A DNA stretch of 64,000 bases, from positions 62,001-126,000 of the forward strand of contig NZ_RQVS01000004.1 of the NCBI RefSeq assembly GCF_003865375.1, given 5' to 3'. Both the position numbers and the translations under genes were made by a program. Source of the DNA: Gulosibacter macacae (GTDB lineage: Bacteria; Actinomycetota; Actinomycetes; Actinomycetales; Microbacteriaceae). Shown one piece after another: positions 47,117 to 55,516 of this stretch. Below the pieces are notes generated by a model, which had not been told where the DNA came from, did not search any database, and saw only the letters and a program-made list of their open reading frames with translations. How positions within the stretch are numbered: position 1 is the first letter of the stretch; each line of letters opens with the position of its first letter.

Positions 47117-47172
47117 GTGCTTCGAGTGCCTCAGCACACCAGGCAACCCGGCGCGCTGAGGTTCTCGAAGCG
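47117..47172. repeat. Dispersed type B repeat in a divergent promoter region
   Basis: GTGCTTCGAGTGCCTCAGCA and GCGCGCTGAGGTTCTCGAAG are an imperfect inverted pair, the same words as at 24518-24594. Here it lies between two gene starts, so it is not a terminator. Confidence 0.78.
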
Positions 47173-47189
47173 CGAATGTCGGAGGCTCA

Positions 47190-48134
47190 GTGCATCCTTG
47201 CCACATGACTCCCGATGCTCTGCTCGAGTGGCGCCCGCCGCATCCGACGAATCTGCGCGAAACGATAGGTGGCTTGCGCCGTGGTCCCAGCGACCCGACC
47301 CAGCGTGAGGCGCCCGCGCGGGCAGGTGAGCGGGCGGCAATCTGGCGCACGCTGCGCGCACCGGAGGGCACGGCGAGCATCCGAGTGGCCGAGCTCGATG
47401 ACGGCTCGCTTCGCTGCGAGGGCTGGGGTGAGGGTGCTGCGGTCGCCGTGGCGGCGGCGCCCGAGCTCCTCGGTGCGCGCGATGACGCGCGTGCGTTTGA
47501 GCCGCATCTCGAGGGTGTGCGGGTGACGCACCGGCGACATCCGGGGATGCGGATTCCTCGCACGGGGTACGTGTTTGATGCGCTCGTGCCTGCGATTCTC
47601 GAGCAGAAAGTCATTGTTGGCCAGGCACAGGATGCGTGGCGGCGGCTCGTCTGCGCCTACGGCGACGAGGCCCCCGGGCCGGTCGATGCGCGGATGCGGG
47701 TGGCACCGGCGGCCGCGACGTGGCAGCGGTTGCCGAGCTGGGCCTGGCATCGGGCTGGCGTTGATCCGCAGCGCTCGCGCACGATTGTGCGCTGCGCGGG
47801 GCGGGCGGCGGCGATTGATCGGCTGGCGGCGTTGCCGTCCACCGAAGCTCGGGCGCGCTTGCAATCGTTGCCGGGAATCGGTGTCTGGACCTCGGCTGAG
47901 GTGGCACAGCGGGCCCTCGGCGATCCCGATGCGGTGTCGGTGGGTGACTATCACCTCGCAAAGCACATTGGCTATGCGCTACGTGGACGCGATATGACCG
48001 ATGCCGAGATGCTTGAGGCGCTTGAACCGTGGGCCGGGCAGCGGTACCGGGCGGTGAAGCTCATCCTCATGAGCGGCCCCCGGCGGCCGCGTCGCGGCGC
48101 GAAGCTCGCCTACGTCGACCACCGGGGGTACTGA
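47190..48134 (+). CDS. DNA-3-methyladenine glycosylase family (HhH-GPD) protein
   Basis: This is a 314-residue AlkA-type base-excision-repair glycosylase homologue. An N-terminal domain (about 1-110) precedes the HhH-GPD core, with AILEQKVIVGQAQDAWRRL, the helix-hairpin-helix LPGIGVWTSAEVAQRALGDP and the catalytic Asp in VGDYHLAKHIGYAL. It would remove alkylated bases. GGAGG (47181-47185) favours the GTG at 47190, and the ATG at 47205 is an alternative. Its stop lies 11 bp from the convergent SDR stop. Confidence 0.88.
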   Translation: MHPCHMTPDALLEWRPPHPTNLRETIGGLRRGPSDPTQREAPARAGERAAIWRTLRAPEGTASIRVAELDDGSLRCEGWGEGAAVAVAAAPELLGARDDARAFEPHLEGVRVTHRRHPGMRIPRTGYVFDALVPAILEQKVIVGQAQDAWRRLVCAYGDEAPGPVDARMRVAPAAATWQRLPSWAWHRAGVDPQRSRTIVRCAGRAAAIDRLAALPSTEARARLQSLPGIGVWTSAEVAQRALGDPDAVSVGDYHLAKHIGYALRGRDMTDAEMLEALEPWAGQRYRAVKLILMSGPRRPRRGAKLAYVDHRGY

Positions 48135-48145
48135 CTCACCTTCAG

Positions 48146-48898
48146 CTACACCGCCGTGTAGCCGCCGTCGACGAGGTGGTAGCTGCCGGTAATAAACGAC
48201 GCCTCATCACTGAGCAGGAAGGCTACAAGCGCGGCAACTTCCGCCGCCTCGCCGAGGCGCTTCACCGGATGCGCCTGCGCGATCTCATCGGTCACCTCAT
48301 TCGGCAGCGAGTTGAGCAGCGGCGTCGCAATGAATCCCGGGCCCACCGCGTTCACGCGCACACCGGTCGTGCCGTAGTCCGAACCCACGGCCTTCGTGAG
48401 ACCGACGACACCGTGCTTCGCCGCGGTGTAGGCCGGGTCCTGCGGCACCGCCACAGCGCCGGCAATCGAGGCCATGTTCACGACCGCACCGCCGCCCGAG
48501 GCGATGATCGCGGGCAACTCTTCGCGCAGGCAGTACGCGACACCCGAGAGGTTGATGTTGATCACGCGATCCCACGCAGCCACCGGCAGGTCTTCGATCT
48601 TCGCGTTGTGACCGGGGATGCCCGCGTTGTTCACCGCAAGGTGCAGACCACCCAGCTCGGCGACCGTGTCGGCCACCATCTTCCCAACCTGCTCTGGGTT
48701 CGACACGTCAACAGCAAGCGCGATACCCCGCCCACCGGCCTCAGTGATCTTCGCGAGCGTCGCCTTCGCGGCCTCAAGGTTGAGGTCGGCCACCGCGACT
48801 GCGGCACCTTCCGAGGCGAGGCGCAGGGCAACCTCTTCACCGATCCCCGATGCGCCACCGGTTACGAGCGCAATCTTGCCGTCAAATCGCATGGCCAC
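48146..48898 (-). CDS. Short-chain dehydrogenase/reductase (SDR)
   Basis: This 250-residue classical SDR has the NAD(P) motif TGGASGIGEEVALRLASEG (about 13-31), NNAGIPG, active-site Ser in NMASIAG, and YxxxK in PAYTAAKHG. The Asp in VAVADLN after the second strand favours NAD. The substrate is unknown, as neighbours (a glycosylase and an anthranilate synthase) give no clue. GGAGTGG precedes the ATG. Confidence 0.9.
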   Translation of the reverse strand: MAMRFDGKIALVTGGASGIGEEVALRLASEGAAVAVADLNLEAAKATLAKITEAGGRGIALAVDVSNPEQVGKMVADTVAELGGLHLAVNNAGIPGHNAKIEDLPVAAWDRVININLSGVAYCLREELPAIIASGGGAVVNMASIAGAVAVPQDPAYTAAKHGVVGLTKAVGSDYGTTGVRVNAVGPGFIATPLLNSLPNEVTDEIAQAHPVKRLGEAAEVAALVAFLLSDEASFITGSYHLVDGGYTAV

Positions 48899-49024
48899 TC
48901 CATTCGCTAGGCAGGCGCATAGCGCGCCCGTGTCACGTCAACCTAAGGAGTTCCGGCCCGCCGCACTTGACCTCGCGTGCGCTCCGGATGCGATTCCCGC
49001 GCATCCTCGCGAGCGCCACTCCCC

Positions 49025-51142
49025 CTAGAGCTGCGCGAGCACCGCGTCGATGATGCGGTGACCGGCGCGATCACGCAGGGTCATGAGCGACTCCGGGTGG
49101 AACTGCACGGCAAACCACGGCTTCTCGCGGTGCTGAATTGCCATCGGCACGCCGTCCGCATCCGAGGCCACCACATAGATCGACTCGGGCATCGACGCCG
49201 GGTCGACGTAGAGCGAGTGGTAGCGACCGGTCACGAACGTCTCGGGCAGTGCATCCAAGAACCCAGGTGCCACGACCGACACATCGCGCTCCTGGCCGTG
49301 CAGCGGGTAGCCGAGCTGCCCGAGCGACGCACCGAAGTACTCACCGATCGCCTGCTGTCCGAGGCAGACACCGAACACTGGCAGACCGCGCCGATCGACC
49401 TCAGCGAGGATCTCCGCATCCTTGAAATCGCGCGGGTTACCTGGCCCGGGCGACATGACCACAAGGGTCGGGTCGGCGCTGTCGATCGCGGCGGCGATCT
49501 CGGCCTCCGGCAGGCCACCGAGCGGCACACGCACCGTGCGCACCTCAGCACCGGTTTCGCGCATATAGCTCGCAAGCATCTGCACAAACGAGTCTTCGTG
49601 GTCAAAGAACAGGATGCGGTGCCCAGCACCCAACTGCGGCGCGGCTTCTGCCTCGACCTCGTCGGCGTCGGCGGCCTCGATCGCTTCGAGGAGTGCCGAG
49701 GCCTTCATTTCGGTCTCGCGCTCTTCGTCCTCGGGAATCGAATCGATGAGGAGTGTGCCGCCGGCGCGCACCTCGGCGACTCCGTCGCGAATCATCGCGG
49801 CGCGGATGGTGAGACCGGTGTTCACATCGCCGTTCGCCTCGAGCACACCGAGCGCACCCGCATACCAGGTGCGCGGTGACCGCTCGTGCTCGTCGATGAA
49901 GCGCATCGCCCAAATCTTCGGCGCACCGGTCACGGTGACGGCCCACATATGCGTGGCGAACGCGTCGAGACCGTCGTAACCCTCGCGCAGCGTGCCCTCA
50001 ACGTGGTCGACGGTGTGGATCACCTTGGAGTAGAGCTCAACCTGGCGACGACCAATGATGCGCACTGAGCCGGGCTCGCACACGCGCGCCTTATCGTTAC
50101 GGTCGACATCGGTGCACATGGTGAGCTCGGCGCGATCCTTATCGCTGTTGAGCAGCGTGCGAATCTGGTCTTCATCTTCAATGGCATCGGCGCCGCGGGC
50201 GATTGTGCCCGAGATCGGTGCGGTTTCGACGCGGTGACCGTTCACGCGCACAAACATTTCGGGGGATGCGGTGATGAGAAACTCGTTCCCGCCGAGATTC
50301 ATGAGCGCGCCGTAGGGTGCGGGGTTATCGCGACGCAGCGTGCGGAACACTCGCGAGGGGCTCGTGCGCACTGGGCGCCGGAAAGCCTGGCCGGGCACGA
50401 CTTCAAAGAGGTCGCCGCGCTCGAACGAGGGCTTCGCGCGACGTACGAGTGCCGCGTACTCCCCCGGCTCGTGGTCGCGGCTCGGCTGCGCATCGGCGGC
50501 GGGGCCGACAAAGGGCGCGGGCGTTTCGGTGCGCGGCAGTCCCGAGGTCGCTTGCCCGAGGTAGGCGAACTCGAAATCGTAGCGGCGAGCATCGCCGCGC
50601 TGACGGTCAACGGCGAGGATGCTGTCGGGCAGATACACGACGAGGTCGCGCTGGTCGCCGCCCGCGGGGGCTGGGAGTGCTTCGATCTGGCGCACGAGGT
50701 CGTAACCGAATGAGCCGTAGAGCCCGAGGTGACGGATATCGCTCGGGAGCGTGTCGATGATCGCGCGGAGCACGGTGAACGAGGAGCGGCGGCGGGTGCG
50801 TTCTTCTTCGGGGAGCACTTCGTCGCGCTGCGGGGTGACGTCGATGGCGACTTCGGTGGCGGAGAGTTCACGCACCTCGATACCGGTGAGCGGTTCGAGC
50901 GCGGCACGGAAGGCCTTGAGCGGCACGAGTCCGCGATCGTTGAGGGCACGCATCCGCAGTTCAAAGCCGCGGCCCTCGATCACGAGCGGCGGGTCGATGA
51001 AGCCGATATCCCACTGCGTGTACCGTCCCGGAAACTCCACCCCGCTCGAGAGCACCACGCCAGCGCGGTGGTCAAGGCCCGAGATGATGTCATCCATCTC
51101 GGCGGGGTCGGCAGCACGGGTAATGGTGGTTGCGGTGAACAT
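49025..51142 (-). CDS. trpEG: Anthranilate synthase TrpE-TrpG fusion
   Basis: This is a single-chain anthranilate synthase that makes anthranilate from chorismate and glutamine. It has 705 residues. The TrpE part (about 1-500) has ITASPEMFVRV and SELTMCTDVDRNDK-like ELTMCTDVDRNDKARVCEPG. A linker leads to the TrpG amidotransferase (about 515-705) with nucleophile Cys in GVCLGQQAIGEYFG and His-Glu in QFHPES. The sequence style matches the TrpE(G) clade of rhizobia and streptomycetes. GAGGA precedes ATG 51142. No other trp genes are near, so a secondary-metabolic role is possible. Confidence 0.92.
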   Translation of the reverse strand: MFTATTITRAADPAEMDDIISGLDHRAGVVLSSGVEFPGRYTQWDIGFIDPPLVIEGRGFELRMRALNDRGLVPLKAFRAALEPLTGIEVRELSATEVAIDVTPQRDEVLPEEERTRRRSSFTVLRAIIDTLPSDIRHLGLYGSFGYDLVRQIEALPAPAGGDQRDLVVYLPDSILAVDRQRGDARRYDFEFAYLGQATSGLPRTETPAPFVGPAADAQPSRDHEPGEYAALVRRAKPSFERGDLFEVVPGQAFRRPVRTSPSRVFRTLRRDNPAPYGALMNLGGNEFLITASPEMFVRVNGHRVETAPISGTIARGADAIEDEDQIRTLLNSDKDRAELTMCTDVDRNDKARVCEPGSVRIIGRRQVELYSKVIHTVDHVEGTLREGYDGLDAFATHMWAVTVTGAPKIWAMRFIDEHERSPRTWYAGALGVLEANGDVNTGLTIRAAMIRDGVAEVRAGGTLLIDSIPEDEERETEMKASALLEAIEAADADEVEAEAAPQLGAGHRILFFDHEDSFVQMLASYMRETGAEVRTVRVPLGGLPEAEIAAAIDSADPTLVVMSPGPGNPRDFKDAEILAEVDRRGLPVFGVCLGQQAIGEYFGASLGQLGYPLHGQERDVSVVAPGFLDALPETFVTGRYHSLYVDPASMPESIYVVASDADGVPMAIQHREKPWFAVQFHPESLMTLRDRAGHRIIDAVLAQL

Positions 51143-51225
51143 GCGGTTCCTCGGATGCACGCGCGCGGCCTGCCCGCGCGCTGGCTCTACCGTACTCGCC
51201 GCGGCGACACTGAGACCGCGCCCCG

Positions 51226-53091
51226 CTACAAGCCCTGCGCGATGACTGCCGCCGCGCGGCGCCAGGCTTCGCGGGTGGCGGGCTGGAGGCGCGGGATGTC
51301 GAGCTCGCCACCGCCGACGAACTCCTGGTCGTAGGGCACCGACACCACCGCTCGCGTGAGCTTCGCGAAGTGCGCCTCGAGCTTGCGGTGCAGATCCTCG
51401 TCATCCTTCTCCGACGGCGAGGAAATAATCGTCACTGCGTTCGCGAGTAGCTCACCGTAGCCGCGCTCGCGCAGACCATCGGCAAGCCAGGCCGCTGACG
51501 CTGCCGTGTCTTCGCGGGCCGTCGAGACGACGACAAGCTGGTCAGCGACATCAAGCGCTGCCTCCCAGTTCGAGGCACGCATATTGTTGCCGGTGTCGAC
51601 GACCATGATGCGGTAGAAGCGGCTCAGCGTGCGGTGCAGGCGGCTGAACGCATCGTCGTCGATGATCGCGGCCGAAGCTGCGTCATCATCACTCGCAAGC
51701 ACGTCGAACTTGGCATTGCCCTGGTTGCGCACATAGCGGTCGACATCGGAAATCGTCGCGCCGCCCGAAATCTCGAACTTCGGCAGCTCGCGCAGGAGGT
51801 CAACCGCGGTGTTCTTGGTCGCACCCGGGCGCGAGCGCCAACCGAGCGTGCCACGCGTTTCGTTGTTGTCCCAGGCGAGCGTGTAGCCGCCGCGGAAGGT
51901 GCCGAAGGTCGCCGCGATCATGAGCGTCGCGGTCGTCTTGTGGGCGCCACCCTTCGGATTCACGACCACGATGGTGCGCGGCCCAGCGAAGGGGCGCTGA
52001 ATCGCTGCGATCTCGTCGCGCTCAGCACGCTCGCGGGCACCGGGGCCGAGTGAAATGAGCCCGCCACTGGCGCGACGGAGGCTCGCGCGCCAGCCCTGCT
52101 CGGCCACCGACTTGCGCGACTTATCGCTTGCCGCAAAGAAGTCATCGAGCGTCGGGGCTTCGCCGGATGCGTTGCGCGCCGTCACTGCGGGGGCCGACTG
52201 ACGGGTCGGCGTGGGGGTCTGGGCGGGCGGTGGTGCCACCTTGTCGAGGGGCTCTTCGTCGAAAAGCGGTACTTCGGGATAGCCGGGCTGAGGCTCGGGC
52301 GCCGCACCGAGCGAGACGCGTGTGTGGGCGCGGCGGCCATCGCGCGCGAAGGCGGGGCTCCACTCCGATGCGTCTTCCGTGACCGACTCGTCAGCGGATT
52401 CGTCGCCTGACTCATCATCGCTATCTGACTCAGCACCCTCAGCTGCCGCATCCTCGTCTTCGAACGCCAGTTCAGCATCCGGGTCGACATCATCGGCGCG
52501 CTCGGCGTCGTCATTCACCTCATCGGCCACCGACTCGAGGTCGTCGAAATCGTGATCGAGCGCCTCATCGTGGAACTCGTCGAGATCGGCGTCGTCATCC
52601 ACATCCTCGAGCTCGTTGCCGTCGGCATCCTCGCCCGCGAAGCGCATCGGTCCCTCGGGAAGGGGCGCCATCATGCCCGGACGCGGCAGGCTAATCGTTT
52701 CGTGCACCGAGTCATTATTGGTCGGTGGCTCGTCTTCGCCGTCTTCGTGCGAGCGGAACAGGTCGGAGTACCCCTCGGCCGGTTCCTCAGCTTCGGGCGT
52801 GAGGTCAATGTCACCGGGGGCAAGCGGCTCGATGTCACCGTTCTGGTCAATCCCGCCCTCGGGCGAGAGCACGAGCGGGTACACCCCATCAACGTCAATC
52901 GTGCGCACGTGCACCGTGCGCCCCTCATCGGCGGCTACGGCCATGGCGCGTTCCATCACCATGCCGCGCAGTTCATCGGCGTCGGCCGCGCGCATCCGAG
53001 TGACGTGGTCGCCATCGCGCAATTCACCCTGGCCATCGGCGCGGATGAGGGCGACGAGTTCGCGGGCGAAGTCGGTCGATTCCTGTGCCAT
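51226..53091 (-). CDS. ParA/MinD-like ATPase with long acidic N-terminal region
   Basis: This 621-residue protein has a P-loop domain (about 365-621) with the deviant Walker A VVVNPKGGAHKTT and the Walker-B-like MVVDTGNNMRAS. Such ATPases position proteins, plasmids or secretion machines. The first 360 residues are mostly low-complexity Asp/Glu-rich sequence with PTPTRQ segments, after a short folded start (1-75). This layout recalls EspI-like ATPases of type VII systems, but no ESX genes are near. Alone at this locus, it has no ParB or parS partner in view. Confidence 0.85.
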   Translation of the reverse strand: MAQESTDFARELVALIRADGQGELRDGDHVTRMRAADADELRGMVMERAMAVAADEGRTVHVRTIDVDGVYPLVLSPEGGIDQNGDIEPLAPGDIDLTPEAEEPAEGYSDLFRSHEDGEDEPPTNNDSVHETISLPRPGMMAPLPEGPMRFAGEDADGNELEDVDDDADLDEFHDEALDHDFDDLESVADEVNDDAERADDVDPDAELAFEDEDAAAEGAESDSDDESGDESADESVTEDASEWSPAFARDGRRAHTRVSLGAAPEPQPGYPEVPLFDEEPLDKVAPPPAQTPTPTRQSAPAVTARNASGEAPTLDDFFAASDKSRKSVAEQGWRASLRRASGGLISLGPGARERAERDEIAAIQRPFAGPRTIVVVNPKGGAHKTTATLMIAATFGTFRGGYTLAWDNNETRGTLGWRSRPGATKNTAVDLLRELPKFEISGGATISDVDRYVRNQGNAKFDVLASDDDAASAAIIDDDAFSRLHRTLSRFYRIMVVDTGNNMRASNWEAALDVADQLVVVSTAREDTAASAAWLADGLRERGYGELLANAVTIISSPSEKDDEDLHRKLEAHFAKLTRAVVSVPYDQEFVGGGELDIPRLQPATREAWRRAAAVIAQGL

Positions 53092-53252
53092 GGGTCACGT
53101 CCTCCAGGTGAGCGGGATGCGGAAAAACAGGATGCCAGGCAGCAACGACACGCCGCTGGTATCGCCCAAGTTTAGGGGCGCTGGCCTGGGGCACAGCGGA
53201 TGCCAGGCCGTGGCGGGGCGAGTTGTCAGGCGATTCGGGTTAGCCTGCCCCT

Positions 53253-53705
53253 ATGACTGACCTCCGCATTGGCCCCCTCACCGCAGACAACGTTGTCGCC
53301 GCGAACACGCTCACGCTGAAGCCCGGCCAGGAAGCCTTTGTTGCGCCGGTGTCACATTCGATCGCCGAGGCGTACGTCAACCCCGACACGATGTGGCCGC
53401 GCGTGGTGACTGCCGACGGCGAGGTCGCGGGCTTCATCATGGCGACGTTCAACGCCGAGGCTGACGACGAGCACTTCCGCTCGACGATCTTGCGGATGAA
53501 CGTGGATGCCGACCACCAGCGTCAGGGCATTGGTGCGTTCGCCGTGAACGCGGTGTTCGACGAGGCGCGGGAACGCGGCTTCCAGGTCGTGACTGCCATG
53601 TGGGACGACGGTGACCTCGGCCCCGGCAAGTTCTTCACCGCCATGGGGTTCGAGATCATCGGCGAGACCCCCTACGGCGAGGTCGTTGGCCAGCGTGTGC
53701 TCTAG
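53253..53705 (+). CDS. GNAT-family N-acetyltransferase
   Basis: This 150-residue acetyltransferase carries the acetyl-CoA loop VDADHQRQGIGAFAVNAVF and an ATFNAEADDEHF segment similar to spermidine/diamine acetyltransferases (BltD/SpeG-like). The acceptor is unproven. The ATG follows TAGCCT (53241-53246) by 6 bases. The stop codon lies inside the 6-bp target duplication of the transposon inserted directly after it, so the protein is intact. Confidence 0.9.
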   Translation: MTDLRIGPLTADNVVAANTLTLKPGQEAFVAPVSHSIAEAYVNPDTMWPRVVTADGEVAGFIMATFNAEADDEHFRSTILRMNVDADHQRQGIGAFAVNAVFDEARERGFQVVTAMWDDGDLGPGKFFTAMGFEIIGETPYGEVVGQRVL

Positions 53706-53706
53706 C
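53701..53706. repeat. Left target-site duplication (TCTAGC)
   Basis: TCTAGC abuts the left inverted repeat and is repeated exactly at 56499-56504. It includes the GNAT stop codon. Confidence 0.9.
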
Positions 53707-53729
53707 TGTACTGACCGGAGACGTTGATC
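53707..53729. repeat. Left terminal inverted repeat
   Basis: This 23-bp end begins TGTACTGACCGG and continues AGACGTTGATC. It matches the right end at 21 of 23 positions (mismatches at positions 13-14). Confidence 0.92.
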
Positions 53730-53740
53730 GAAGCGGGAGA

Positions 53741-53771
53741 TTGACCTTGCCGTAACGTCAATGTGTACGGT
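53741..53771 (+). promoter_or_regulatory. MerR-type promoter/operator of the cargo genes
   Basis: TTGACC (53741-53746) and TACGGT (53766-53771) are separated by 19 bp, the over-long spacer typical of MerR-activated promoters. A 21-bp dyad (53741-53761, TTGAC at one end and GTCAA at the other) covers the spacer. The -10 ends 7 bases before the protease ATG. The MerR protein encoded next is the likely binder. Confidence 0.7.
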
Positions 53772-53778
53772 CGTGGGC

Positions 53779-54684
53779 ATGACAGTCTCGATGATCGACA
53801 GCCTCGCTGGCATGCGGCGCTTGGCTCAAGCACAGCCGGGCGAATGGGATGAGGCGGCCCGTGCCCTGTGGGCGCCGATGGCCGGCATGTACTTCTTCAT
53901 CCCGGGCGGCCCGGACCTGGCCCAGGTACATGCCCAGAACTTCGGTTTCGGACCTGAAGCCCCACGCGACCTGGTCCTCGAAGGCCTGGAGGCCATGGAA
54001 GCAGCCGATGCGTGGGGTCGGGTCGAGCGCGCCGTGCAGGACGGCTTGGAGCGGTTGGCAGCAGCCAACCCGAGCATGTCCATGCCTGACCTTCGCGTGC
54101 TACTCGTCCTGGGCGACCCCGACAACAAGCACTTCATGGACGAGATCCGTGGACTGTCGGCCTTCGGCGGGATCAGCGGCTTCATCGCAATCACCGTCTG
54201 GCCCACCTCGCAGGTACTGGACCGTTTGGAGGCCATCGCACTGCATGAGCTCCACCACAACGTGCGCTACTCGCCCGGCGGCGTGGTGTGGGACCCCAGG
54301 ACCGTCACCGTCGGTGAGCACGTCGTGGCTGAGGGCCTGGCGGACCTGTTCGCTGCCGAGACCTACGGTGCGCGGGGATTCACCCACTTCGTCAGCGATC
54401 AGACCCGAACCAGTGACCCGGTGCTGGCGCGGGTCGTCGAGGGGCTGGGGGTGACCGGGATGCGGGACTTCAGTGCCTGGGTTCTGGGCGATGCCAGCGC
54501 GCGCCTGTTCGGCGGGACCCCGGTGGGCCTGCCCACCGGGGCGGGTTATGCAGCGGGTGCCCGAATCGCCAACGCCTACCTGTCCGCGACCGGTCGCAGT
54601 GCAGCCGACTGCGTGACGGTCCCCGCAGCCGACATCCTGGCCGTGGCCCTGCCACAGTTGGGTCTGGCAACGACTGGACAGTGA
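53779..54684 (+). CDS. DUF2268-type putative zinc protease (transposon cargo)
   Basis: This 301-residue protein has the metalloprotease motif HELHH (residues 156-160) and a third ligand candidate Glu185 in VAEGLADLFAAE, as in DUF2268/YjaZ-like predicted zinc proteases. It has no signal peptide, so it is likely cytosolic. The ATG at 53779 sits 7 bases from TACGGT, pointing to a leaderless mRNA. The MerR/TipAS gene follows after 13 bp, so the two form one operon. The natural substrate and benefit are unknown. Confidence 0.83.
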   Translation: MTVSMIDSLAGMRRLAQAQPGEWDEAARALWAPMAGMYFFIPGGPDLAQVHAQNFGFGPEAPRDLVLEGLEAMEAADAWGRVERAVQDGLERLAAANPSMSMPDLRVLLVLGDPDNKHFMDEIRGLSAFGGISGFIAITVWPTSQVLDRLEAIALHELHHNVRYSPGGVVWDPRTVTVGEHVVAEGLADLFAAETYGARGFTHFVSDQTRTSDPVLARVVEGLGVTGMRDFSAWVLGDASARLFGGTPVGLPTGAGYAAGARIANAYLSATGRSAADCVTVPAADILAVALPQLGLATTGQ

Positions 54685-54697
54685 AGGAGGGTGGGTC

Positions 54698-55465
54698 GTG
54701 GTGGAGTGGACCGTCCAGCAACTGGCGCAACGTGCCGGGATCAGTGGCCGAGCCCTGCGGCACTACCACCAGATCGGCCTGCTGACCCCTGACCGGATCG
54801 GCGCCAACGGCTATCGCTACTACGGCCCAACCTCCGTGGCCCGCCTCCAACGCATCCTGCTGCTGCGCGACGCCGGGGTGTCGCTCGACGAGATCGCCAC
54901 AGTCCTCGACTCCGAACACGATCAGGCCGACGAGGTAGCTGCCCTGGAGAAGCACCTCGTCAGACTCCGTCGTGACCGTGAAGCTCTGGACCGGCGCATA
55001 GCCTCTGTCGAGCACACCATCGCCATGCGCCGCCAGGGGCGTCTGCCCCGCATGGACATGATGCTCGAGGGCTTCAACGACCGCTACAAGACCGAGGTGG
55101 TCTCCCGCTGGGGGCAAGAAGCTTTCGACGCCTCCAACCAGTGGTGGCACGCCAAGACGTTGGCACAACAGCAGCAGTTCCAGGCCGATGCCGAGCAGCT
55201 ACTTGCCCGCTGGGGCGAGCTGCACGCCGCCGGCCATGGGCCATCGAGCCCCGAGGCACAGGCCCATGCAGCTGCGCATGTCGCCTGGTTCGCCCAGATC
55301 CCCGGCACCCCCACCCATGCCAACGACCCGGCCAACGCGACCGCCATGGTGCTCGGCATGGCCAACCTCTACGTCACCAATCCCGACTTCCATCCCGCCT
55401 TCGGAAGCTCCGAAGCCGCCGACTTCGCGGCCCAAGCACTACGGATCCACGTCAGCCCAACCTGA
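54698..55465 (+). CDS. MerR-family regulator with TipAS drug-sensing domain (transposon cargo)
   Basis: This 255-residue regulator has an N-terminal MerR winged helix (about 1-70: VQQLAQRAGISGRALRHYHQ, then GYRYY) and a coiled-coil dimerisation helix (about 75-112). The C-terminal domain of the TipAS type (about 118-250) binds antibiotics in TipA proteins. The GTG start has GGAGG 7-9 bases upstream. It likely controls the cargo promoter at 53741-53771. The inducer is not known. Confidence 0.9.
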   Translation: MVEWTVQQLAQRAGISGRALRHYHQIGLLTPDRIGANGYRYYGPTSVARLQRILLLRDAGVSLDEIATVLDSEHDQADEVAALEKHLVRLRRDREALDRRIASVEHTIAMRRQGRLPRMDMMLEGFNDRYKTEVVSRWGQEAFDASNQWWHAKTLAQQQQFQADAEQLLARWGELHAAGHGPSSPEAQAHAAAHVAWFAQIPGTPTHANDPANATAMVLGMANLYVTNPDFHPAFGSSEAADFAAQALRIHVSPT

Positions 55466-55516
55466 CACTCATCCAGGTCCCACTGCGCGCCGCCCGGCGT
55501 AGCACGAAAGGTCCTC

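Noticed and set aside
51143-51225. A tryptophan attenuator before trpEG
   Set aside because: I found no leader peptide with consecutive Trp codons and no clear terminator/antiterminator pair.
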